In this document: in pieces, positions 14,695-20,809 of the stretch
Numbering within the stretch: position 1 is the stretch's first letter
Layout: every line of letters starts with the position of its first letter
Origin: CAINEC01 sp046303115
GTDB lineage: Bacteria; Bacteroidota; Bacteroidia; AKYH767-A; OLB10
DNA: 20,809 nt
Assembly: GCA_046303115.1 (NCBI GenBank)
Contig: JBKCGZ010000046.1
Coordinates: 1 to 20,809 of the forward strand
Reading direction: 5' to 3'
The notes under the pieces: model-generated
Seen by the model: the letters and a program-made list of their open reading frames with translations, nothing else
What the model was told of the DNA's origin: nothing
Databases searched by the model: none
Made by a program: the position numbers and the translations under genes

Positions 14695-16368
14695 ATGGAG
14701 AATTATCAAATTGCTGATTTACTTAAAGACATTGCCCGTTTATTGGAACTTCACGGGGAGAATTCTTTTAAAATAAAATCCTATCAGAATGCTGCCTTCA
14801 AACTTGATCGACTAACGACTCCTATTTACGGATTATCGAAAGAAGAACTAGAAAATATTGATGGAATTGGAAAAAGCCTAAGTGTTAAACTCTCAACTTA
14901 CTTCACAACAGGAGAAATAGAAGACTATCAAAAATTATTAAACGAAACTCCCGAAGGTGTTTTAGACATCATGCATGTGAAAGGCATAGGACCTAAAAAG
15001 ACGGCTATCATTTGGAAAGAAATGGGCATCGAGTCATTAGGAGAATTGCTCTATGCTTGCAATGAAAATCGCCTGATAGAAGTCAAAGGGTTTGGAGCTA
15101 AAACGCAACAACAAATTAAAGAAGCTGTTCAATACAAACTAGCCAGCAAAGGATATTTCCATTATGCTACCGCAGAACAATTAGCCTACACTCTTTTTCA
15201 AAAAATAAATAAGTCGATTGGAGTAAATTGGAATTATTGTGGCGAATTCAGAAGAAAATGTGAGATACTTCAGAATATTGATCTGATTATAAAAAATAGT
15301 TTCGCTGATGATTTTAAAACCTTCTATTCGTCGAATAAAGAATTAACAGAATTAAAATCTGATAAAACGAGCATAGAACTAAACACATCTATTGGATTAC
15401 CTATCGTTATAAAAATAGTTGCTGATAATGATTTTATTTATGAAACATGGAAGCATACCGGTAATGAAAAACATCTTGAATTTTGTCTAGATAAAAAATC
15501 GAATATCCACCTAACGATTTGCACATCCGAAGAAGAAATTTATCAAACGCTTTCACTACCCTATTACATTCCGGAAATTCGCGAAGGTCTTTTGGAAGCA
15601 AAATACGCAACCGAAAAAGAAACACCTCTATTTATCGAATTTACTGACTTAAAAGGGTGCTTGCATAATCATAGTACATACAGCGACGGAATTCATTCAC
15701 TAAAAGAAATGGCTAATGCAGCACTAGATTTAGGACTTACCTATTTCGGCATTTGTGATCACTCTAAAAGTGCTGGCTATGCAAACGGATTATCCATCGA
15801 GCGCGTACAGCAGCAACATCAGGAAATTGATTTGCTAAATAAAGAATATACTTCCTTCAAAATACTCAAAGGCATTGAAAGTGATATTTTGTCCGATGGT
15901 AGTCTTGATTATCCAGATGAGATTTTATCTACTTTTGATTTCATTGTTGCATCTGTGCATTCAGGTTTAAAAATGGATGAAGAAAAAGCAACGACTCGTT
16001 TAATTAATGCCATTGAAAATCCTTTTACAACTATTCTAGGACATCCAACAGGACGTTTGTTATTAGCTCGTAAAGGCTATCCTATTGATCATAAAAAAGT
16101 GATCGATGCATGTGCGGCAAACAATGTAGTGATCGAGTTAAATGCACATCCTTATCGTTTAGATATTGATTGGCGCTGGATAGACTACTGCATGGATAAA
16201 AATGTGATGATATCCATTAATCCCGACGCCCACGAAACTGCGGGACTACTCGATATGCATTACGGTGTATATGCTGCTCGTAAAGGAGGACTAACGAAAG
16301 AACATACTTTTAACACATTAACCTTGGAAGAAATTAACAATTGGTTTCAGAAAAAGAAAAGTCGTTGA
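14695..16368 (+). CDS. PolX-like protein: helix-hairpin-helix, degraded polymerase domain, intact PHP nuclease
   Basis: 557 residues from ATG, close to the usual PolX length of about 570. The start IADLLKDIARLLELHGENSF is canonical. Helix-hairpin-helix motifs (IDGIGKSL at 55-62, VKGIGPKK at 95-102, VKGFGAKT at 130-137) bind DNA. In active PolX the nucleotidyltransferase site has an RRxxE...GDID motif and a later VDLRV aspartate. Here the first is FRRKCEILQNID, with N194 replacing the first aspartate and only D196 kept. The second reads GLPIVIKIV, with V238 where the aspartate should be. Polymerase activity is therefore probably lost. The C-terminal PHP domain (about 320-557) keeps its metal ligands: HNHSTYSDG (H324, H326, D331), CDH (D355, H356), E395, H422, H450, and NPDAH (D511, H513). 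It should thus act as a 3'-5' exonuclease or AP-site nuclease in repair. No obvious operon partner is present. Confidence 0.85.
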   Translation: MENYQIADLLKDIARLLELHGENSFKIKSYQNAAFKLDRLTTPIYGLSKEELENIDGIGKSLSVKLSTYFTTGEIEDYQKLLNETPEGVLDIMHVKGIGPKKTAIIWKEMGIESLGELLYACNENRLIEVKGFGAKTQQQIKEAVQYKLASKGYFHYATAEQLAYTLFQKINKSIGVNWNYCGEFRRKCEILQNIDLIIKNSFADDFKTFYSSNKELTELKSDKTSIELNTSIGLPIVIKIVADNDFIYETWKHTGNEKHLEFCLDKKSNIHLTICTSEEEIYQTLSLPYYIPEIREGLLEAKYATEKETPLFIEFTDLKGCLHNHSTYSDGIHSLKEMANAALDLGLTYFGICDHSKSAGYANGLSIERVQQQHQEIDLLNKEYTSFKILKGIESDILSDGSLDYPDEILSTFDFIVASVHSGLKMDEEKATTRLINAIENPFTTILGHPTGRLLLARKGYPIDHKKVIDACAANNVVIELNAHPYRLDIDWRWIDYCMDKNVMISINPDAHETAGLLDMHYGVYAARKGGLTKEHTFNTLTLEEINNWFQKKKSR

Positions 16369-16418
16369 TTTTATTTGAATAATTTCTTTCCGTATATTTA
16401 TAACATAAAATTTTCGCA

Positions 16419-17939
16419 ATGCCAATCATCAATTCGGTACTTTCATGGTTCATGATGCAACGCAATCATCAGATTGAAACATTCATGCGTTATCCGAATG
16501 AAGTGCAGGAAGATTTATTGAAAAAACTTATTGGCTTTGCTCGTCATACTGAATTCGGACAGAAATACGATTTTTCTTCGATTACCTCAACAAAAGAATT
16601 TCAAGATCGTGTTCCGCTTCAAGATTACGAATCCTTAAAGCCTTATATCAATCGACTTAAAAGCGGAGAGCAACAATTACTATGGCCTTCTGAAATAAAA
16701 TGGTTTGCTAAATCATCTGGAACTACTTCCGATAAATCGAAGTTTATTCCTGTTAGTCCTGAATCATTAGAAGATTGTCACTATAAAGGCGGAAAAGATT
16801 TATTATGCATTTACTTTCATAATAATCCAGAGACGAAATTATTCGATGGCAAACTCCTTTCACTTGGAGGAAGCCACCAGATAAACACCACTAACAACGA
16901 ATCTTTTTATGGTGATTTAAGCGCTATATTAATTGAGAACCTTCCATTCTGGATTCAGTTATTTCAAACACCAGAGCGTTCAATTGCGTTAATGGATGAA
17001 TGGGAATCAAAAATTGAAAAAATCGCATTAGCAACCATGAATGAAAACGTCACCAATTTAAATGGCGTACCTTCATGGACGTTAGTATTGCTAAAAAGAA
17101 TTTTAGAATTAAGTGGTAAAAATAATATTCTTGAAGTCTGGCCAAACCTAGAATTATTTGTTCATGGCGCTGTGAATTTTAGTCCGTATAGAGATCAATT
17201 CAAAAAATTAATCCCTCGAGATGATATGTATTATCTCGAAACATACAACGCATCAGAAGGATTTTTTGGAATACAAGATCAGCGTAACTCAGATGAAATG
17301 TTGTTGATGTTAGACTATGGCATTTATTACGAATTCATTCCAATGAGTGAATGGAACAATGAAAATCCGAAGGCGCTTACATTGGATGAAGTTCAACTAA
17401 ATCAGAACTACGCGATAGTAATTACTACAAATGCAGGCTTATGGCGCTATAAAATTGGCGATACCGTTTGCTTTACTTCGTTGAGTCCTTACAGAATAAA
17501 AATCACCGGAAGAACCGCTCATTTCATTAATGCTTTTGGTGAAGAGATGATTATTGATAATGCAGAGAAAGCTTTATTCGAAGCATGTATTGCAACTGGA
17601 TCTCACATTAAAGATTATACAGCTGCTCCTGTTTATTTTTCTGATGAAGCATCTGGTGCCCATGAATGGTTAATTGAATTTGATGCATTACCGAATAATA
17701 TCGATGAGTTTCGAAATAGGTTGGATGAAGCTTTAAAGAAATTAAATAGCGATTACGAAGCAAAGCGATATAAAGACAAAGTATTAAATGCTCCAATTGT
17801 TAGAGTATTACCTTCGGGGAGCTTTTATAATTGGATGAAATCAAGAGAGAAATTAGGTGGACAACATAAAGTTCCGCGCCTCTCAAACAACCGAACATTT
17901 GTAGATGAAATTTTAAAACAATGTTTCGAAAGTATTTAA
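16419..17939 (+). CDS. GH3-family adenylating enzyme (acyl amido synthetase-like)
   Basis: 506 residues from ATG. It belongs to the GH3 branch of the acyl-adenylate/firefly luciferase superfamily, named from plant enzymes that conjugate amino acids to auxin or jasmonate. The three nucleotide-binding motifs are visible: SSGTTSDKSKFIPVS at 99-113, YNASEGFFG at 276-284 (plant form YxxSEG), and LWRYKIGD at 341-348, followed by ITGR. A C-terminal cap domain follows (about 380-506) that ends in the SRxKxGGQxKxP-type motif REKLGGQHKVPRL. These residues imply ATP-dependent activation of a carboxylate and transfer to an amine, but the bacterial substrates are unknown. It is cytoplasmic, with no signal peptide. 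Its last 19 bases overlap the start of the next gene, suggesting translational coupling with an exported protein. Confidence 0.9.
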   Translation: MPIINSVLSWFMMQRNHQIETFMRYPNEVQEDLLKKLIGFARHTEFGQKYDFSSITSTKEFQDRVPLQDYESLKPYINRLKSGEQQLLWPSEIKWFAKSSGTTSDKSKFIPVSPESLEDCHYKGGKDLLCIYFHNNPETKLFDGKLLSLGGSHQINTTNNESFYGDLSAILIENLPFWIQLFQTPERSIALMDEWESKIEKIALATMNENVTNLNGVPSWTLVLLKRILELSGKNNILEVWPNLELFVHGAVNFSPYRDQFKKLIPRDDMYYLETYNASEGFFGIQDQRNSDEMLLMLDYGIYYEFIPMSEWNNENPKALTLDEVQLNQNYAIVITTNAGLWRYKIGDTVCFTSLSPYRIKITGRTAHFINAFGEEMIIDNAEKALFEACIATGSHIKDYTAAPVYFSDEASGAHEWLIEFDALPNNIDEFRNRLDEALKKLNSDYEAKRYKDKVLNAPIVRVLPSGSFYNWMKSREKLGGQHKVPRLSNNRTFVDEILKQCFESI

Positions 17940-18727
17940 TTGCACTCTTCTTTTTTTTCGGTTGGATGCAAATCAATTTTTGCTTCGGACAAACGGATAG
18001 CATTAGTAATGTAATCGATTTTTCAATCGACGGATTTGGGAACTTATATGTAGCAAAAAAGAATTCAGAATTCATCAAAATAAATTCAGAAGGAAAAACA
18101 CTGCGAGTTAATAGTCGTAAGGATCTTGGAGCACCAACAAGCATTAATGCAGAAAACCCCTTACGTATTTTAATATTTTATAGGGAGCAAGGCTGGTTGA
18201 TAATTGCCGATAATCAATTGGCGTTTCAATTTGAAATCGATTTAAAACTATTAGGCCTTACCGACCCCACCCTTGTGGCGAATTCCTTTGATGGCAGCAT
18301 TTGGGTATTTGACAGAGGAAATGGCACGTTGAACAAAGTAAGCATCAATTCAACGGGAGTTCAGCTTTCTGGGGCCATCGACTTACGACAAATTCTTTTT
18401 ACAGAACTTAATCCTCAGCAATTGCTTACGGATGGCAATTATTTGATCTTAAGTAATGATAATGTACTATATGTTTTTGATCGTTACGGAACTTACATTC
18501 GTAAAATCGAGTTGGATAGCACACCTTTGACGATCAACATCGAGGGAACCATGGTGAATGCTGCCACCCAAAATAGCGTTTATGCCTGCGATATAAGGTA
18601 CTTAACTGGCCCCACTAAATATGCTACTATTGGGAATAACAACTTGAGAAAATCGGTAGTTACTAGCAATAAGTTATACGAATTATTACAAGGCGACATT
18701 TTAAGGATTTCTCCCTCTAAAAAATAA
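17921..18727 (+). CDS. Exported beta-propeller-like protein of unknown function
   Basis: 268 residues; the ATG lies 19 bases inside the end of the GH3 gene in another frame. A signal peptide ends near CFG/Q (residue 23). The mature part is all-beta, with repeated strands of the kind seen in NHL/WD-like propellers: DFSIDGFGNLYVAKKNSEFIK(I), then LIIADNQLAFQFEI, SFDGSIWVFDRGNGTLNKV, LTDGNYLILSNDNVLYVFD and SVYACDI. There is no T9SS tail, lipobox or catalytic motif, so it is probably periplasmic or loosely associated with the outer membrane. Overlap with the upstream gene makes the frame and start credible. The role is unknown; a binding or scaffold role is the usual expectation for such propellers. 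A promoter for the following kinase begins 15 bases after its stop. Confidence 0.75.
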   Translation: MFRKYLIALFFFFGWMQINFCFGQTDSISNVIDFSIDGFGNLYVAKKNSEFIKINSEGKTLRVNSRKDLGAPTSINAENPLRILIFYREQGWLIIADNQLAFQFEIDLKLLGLTDPTLVANSFDGSIWVFDRGNGTLNKVSINSTGVQLSGAIDLRQILFTELNPQQLLTDGNYLILSNDNVLYVFDRYGTYIRKIELDSTPLTINIEGTMVNAATQNSVYACDIRYLTGPTKYATIGNNNLRKSVVTSNKLYELLQGDILRISPSKK

Positions 18728-18742
18728 CTTATTAACATTTTT

Positions 18743-18772
18743 TTGGAGAGTAATAAATACCGATTATTTTTG
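18743..18772 (+). promoter_or_regulatory. Bacteroidota-type promoter for the deoxynucleoside kinase
   Basis: TTG (18743-18745), 19 bases, then TATTTTTG (18765-18772), a full match to TTG/TAnnTTTG. It gives a leader of roughly 45 bases that contains a short dyad AAGGAA-TT-TTCCTT (18781-18794). Confidence 0.6.
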
Positions 18773-18822
18773 ATTCGAAGAAGGAATTTTCCTTTATCCA
18801 ATCAAATCAAAATTTTACTCCA

Positions 18823-19458
18823 TTGGCAACACAACAAAAAGGTTTACATATTGCAATTGCAGGCAATATCGGTTCAGGAAAGACTACACTTACCAGTTTA
18901 TTAGCAAAGAATTTAAAGTGGGAACCACATTTTGAAGATGTAGATGATAATCCGTATTTGAATGATTTTTATGAGGACATGCAGCGTTGGTCATTCAACT
19001 TACAGATTTATTTCTTGAACAGCCGTTTCAACCAGGTAGTAAATATTCGTAAATCAAGTAAGACGATTATTCAAGATAGAACTATTTACGAAGATGCTTA
19101 CATCTTTGCTCCTAACTTACATGCAATGGGATTAATGACTACGCGTGATTTTAATAATTACATGGAGTTATTTAATTTGATGTCGACATTCATCGCACCG
19201 CCTGATTTAATGATCTATTTAAGAGGAAGTGTTCCTGCGTTAGTAAATCAAATTCAGAAGCGTGGACGTCCGTATGAAAATTCTATTCGTTTAGATTACT
19301 TGAAGCGTTTGAACGAGCGTTACGAAGCTTGGATTTCCCAATACGAGGCTGGCAAATTATTAGTGATCGATATTGATGATATCAACTTCGCAGAAAATCC
19401 TGAGCACTTAGGAATGGTCATTAATAAGATCAATGGTGAATTAAACGGATTGTTTTAA
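18823..19458 (+). CDS. Deoxynucleoside kinase
   Basis: 211 residues from a TTG start; no ATG or GTG is available upstream in frame, and the P-loop follows at once, so the start must be near here. It belongs to the Drosophila dNK/Bacillus dGK-dAK type family that phosphorylates deoxynucleosides with ATP in salvage. Visible are the P-loop GNIGSGKT (14-21), the substrate glutamate in HFEDVDDNPYL (E38), the WSFNLQIYFLNSRF segment, the DR motif in IIQDRTIYEDAYIFA (D85-R86), and the lid arginines in QKRGRPYENSIRLDYL. All key residues are present. Base specificity (deoxyadenosine, deoxyguanosine or broad) cannot be read from the sequence. It is probably transcribed alone from the promoter at 18743-18772. 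The TTG start may hold translation low. Confidence 0.92.
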   Translation: MATQQKGLHIAIAGNIGSGKTTLTSLLAKNLKWEPHFEDVDDNPYLNDFYEDMQRWSFNLQIYFLNSRFNQVVNIRKSSKTIIQDRTIYEDAYIFAPNLHAMGLMTTRDFNNYMELFNLMSTFIAPPDLMIYLRGSVPALVNQIQKRGRPYENSIRLDYLKRLNERYEAWISQYEAGKLLVIDIDDINFAENPEHLGMVINKINGELNGLF

Positions 19459-19479
19459 TTCCAACGAAGCAATTACTTC

Positions 19480-19499
19480 CTTTCTTAGGTTTAAGAAAG
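19480..19499 (+). repeat. Inverted repeat between the kinase and FkbM genes (possible weak terminator)
   Basis: CTTTCTTA (19480-19487), loop GGTT, TAAGAAAG (19492-19499): perfect eight-base arms 22 bases after the kinase stop. There is no T-run behind it on the plus strand, so intrinsic termination would be weak; it may stabilise the message 3' end. Confidence 0.4.
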
Positions 19500-19521
19500 T
19501 TCAATTAGCAGTACATTTACA

Positions 19522-20274
19522 ATGAAACACAAAATAAAAGTACTGTTTAAACTAATTTCCATCTTTGGTATTGGGCACGGAATTAAGCTACAACTTCAAT
19601 TTGTTTTTGGAAATATTAAATCCATAAAACTTCCTTCACTTAATCATCCTTTTACACTTCGAAAAAACACATCTGATCAATCCACTTTTGAACAGGTATT
19701 TTTGAACGATGAATACAATTTAAATTTCATTCAAAACCCGAAAGTTATTATTGATGGCGGGGCCAATATTGGATTGTTTGCACTTCAAATGAAGAAGCAA
19801 TTTCCTAATGCCAAAATCATCAGTATTGAACCTGATCCTGAAAACTTCCAACTACTTCAAAAAAATTTAACTCCTTACTCGCAAGTTGATTTTGAAAATG
19901 CTGGTCTATGGAATAAAGATACGCAGCTAAAGGTGTATGATAAATACAACTGCGGCAAATGGGGAATGGTGGTTGAAGAAGATTTAGTAAACGGATCTAT
20001 TAAAGCAATCGCAATTGACACCTTGCTTGATAAATATAAGATTGATCAAATCGATATTTTTAAAATTGATATCGAGACGAGCGAGAAACAATTGTTCTCT
20101 TCCAACTTTGAAAATTGGCTACCAAAAACAAAGGTTGTTATTATCGAACTTCACGATCGAATGGAAGAAGGTTGTGCAAAGTCTTTTTTCTCAGCAATTA
20201 ATAAATGCAATACTAAATACAGTTATTCAACGTTAGGTGAAAACGTTATTATCACTAATCTTGATTTAGTCTGA
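19522..20274 (+). CDS. FkbM-family SAM-dependent methyltransferase
   Basis: 250 residues from ATG. After an N-terminal segment of about 70 residues comes a Rossmann-like methyltransferase fold. Motif I VIIDGGANIGLFAL (76-89) binds the SAM methionine and adenosyl moiety. IISIEPDPENFQLLQKNL (99-116) carries the acidic residue for the ribose, then IDTLLDKYKIDQIDIFKIDIE and VVIIELH complete the FkbM pattern. FkbM enzymes methylate hydroxyl groups of polyketides, sugars and glycans; in bacteria of this phylum they often modify surface polysaccharides. The substrate cannot be assigned here, as no glycosyltransferase genes are nearby. There is no convincing TAnnTTTG at suitable distance; TACATTTA at 19512-19519 is too close. 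It lies 20 bases before the next gene and may be co-transcribed with it. Confidence 0.88.
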   Translation: MKHKIKVLFKLISIFGIGHGIKLQLQFVFGNIKSIKLPSLNHPFTLRKNTSDQSTFEQVFLNDEYNLNFIQNPKVIIDGGANIGLFALQMKKQFPNAKIISIEPDPENFQLLQKNLTPYSQVDFENAGLWNKDTQLKVYDKYNCGKWGMVVEEDLVNGSIKAIAIDTLLDKYKIDQIDIFKIDIETSEKQLFSSNFENWLPKTKVVIIELHDRMEEGCAKSFFSAINKCNTKYSYSTLGENVIITNLDLV

Positions 20275-20293
20275 TTTAATTCTCGTTTTCTTA

Positions 20294-20809
20294 ATGAAAC
20301 ATTTCTTTTTATTTTGCTGCACCACCATTTTTATTTTAGTTGTGTTATTAGAACCTGCTAAAGTTGAATTTCCCGAAACCCCTGAAGAGAAAATCCAACT
20401 TGACTCAAGCGATGTAGAAAACCTGATGGAAAGATTAGATTGGAGTATACAGAAGAATGATCAATATGCGACCATGAAAGCGCTTATTCCATTTGCTGAA
20501 AACCCTGATAGTAAAATCGACACTTTTGAAATAATTATTTCAAATCCTAAAGAAAAAAACATAAAACCAAAAATTGAATTAATTGCGCCTGCTTCAATTA
20601 ATTCATCAAAGGGAATTGATATCATTTTTTTACAACAGCCAAATCTAGAAGATAGCATAATATATGATGGTGATGGTCTAGTTCATTTAGATTTAGTTGC
20701 CTCTAAAGAAGGGAAAAGTGTTGCCGCAATTCCTGATGGTCTATTGCAACTTGAAAATGGAAAGCCCTACGACTTCATTCAAAAATGTAATGGGTTTAAT
20801 CAATTACTA
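20294..20809 (+). CDS. Unrecognised exported or membrane-anchored protein (3' truncated by window end)
   Basis: An ATG at 20294 opens a frame of 172 codons that runs off the window without a stop. It begins MKHFFLFCCTTIFILVVLLE, a short positive start followed by a hydrophobic run to about residue 20. This is a signal anchor or signal peptide without a clear cleavage site; CC at 8-9 is too early and too hydrophobic in context to be called a lipobox. The rest is polar and acidic, with helical (VENLMERLDWSIQKND) and then strand-rich stretches (DTFEIIISNP, KPKIELIAPASIN, GIDIIFLQQP, GLVHLDLVAS). I recognise no family. The codon pattern matches the neighbours, and the 19-base gap after the FkbM gene suggests a shared transcript. 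Confidence 0.65.
   Translation, partial: MKHFFLFCCTTIFILVVLLEPAKVEFPETPEEKIQLDSSDVENLMERLDWSIQKNDQYATMKALIPFAENPDSKIDTFEIIISNPKEKNIKPKIELIAPASINSSKGIDIIFLQQPNLEDSIIYDGDGLVHLDLVASKEGKSVAAIPDGLLQLENGKPYDFIQKCNGFNQLL

Noticed and set aside
17800..18144. 114-codon minus-strand frame across the GH3/propeller junction
   Set aside because: It lies antisense to two well-supported genes, and its translation shows no domain or credible signal peptide.
1..20809. Defence system, prophage, transposon or toxin-antitoxin module
   Set aside because: No transposase, integrase, terminal repeats, restriction or CRISPR genes were found; gene content and codon use are uniform and mostly housekeeping.
1..20809. 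tRNA, rRNA or riboswitch
   Set aside because: All gaps between genes are short and none shows a cloverleaf, rRNA signature or known aptamer pattern by eye.

Overview
The window looks like chromosome from an AT-rich member of the Bacteroidota. Four things in the sequence support this: (1) two exported proteins end in type A sorting domains of the type IX secretion system (T9SS, YPNP...); (2) several genes are preceded by the phylum's sigma promoter, TTG plus a -7 element TAnnTTTG; (3) start codons mostly lack Shine-Dalgarno motifs; (4) transketolase is split into two subunits and the 2-deoxynucleoside kinase is of Bacteroidota type. I cannot name the genus. No rRNA, tRNA, CRISPR array, transposase or prophage gene was seen, and no gene-free stretch exceeds about 100 bases.

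Layout. 1-2631 (+): C-terminal end of the transketolase N-terminal subunit, then an exported VWA-domain protein, then the transketolase C-terminal subunit, in tight operon spacing. 2632-4260 (-): a secreted repeat protein with a T9SS tail; its stop codon abuts the transketolase stop. 4312-5348 (-): solitary pyruvate dehydrogenase E1 beta with a clear terminator. 5427-5750 (-): small TPR protein. From a short divergent promoter region, 5889-8314 (+) carries etfB, etfA and a bifunctional-nuclease-family (DUF151) gene, closed by a strong terminator at 8321-8348. 8406-11006 (+): large secreted YCF48/BNR-repeat protein with a T9SS tail. 11052-11297 (+): small unrecognised membrane protein. 11372-13773 (+): signal peptide peptidase SppA overlapping by one base an exported permuted papain-like (YiiX-type) hydrolase. 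13792-14607 (-): probable outer-membrane beta-barrel. 14695-16368 (+): PolX-like protein with intact PHP nuclease motifs but a degraded polymerase site. 16419-18727 (+): GH3-family adenylating enzyme overlapping an exported beta-propeller-like protein. 18823-19458 (+): deoxynucleoside kinase starting at TTG. 19522-20274 (+): FkbM methyltransferase. 20294-20809 (+): an unrecognised exported or anchored protein cut by the window end.

How it fits together. Most of the window is housekeeping: non-oxidative pentose phosphate pathway, pyruvate oxidation, electron transfer from acyl-CoA dehydrogenases, nucleotide salvage and DNA repair. Cell-surface and secreted proteins are interspersed. I do not see a coherent defence system or mobile element. 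The points most worth following are the PolX homologue that has lost its polymerase aspartates, the VWA gene wedged between two subunits of one enzyme, perfect AT-rich dyads lying on the promoters of the small membrane protein and sppA, and the overlapping GH3/beta-propeller gene pair.
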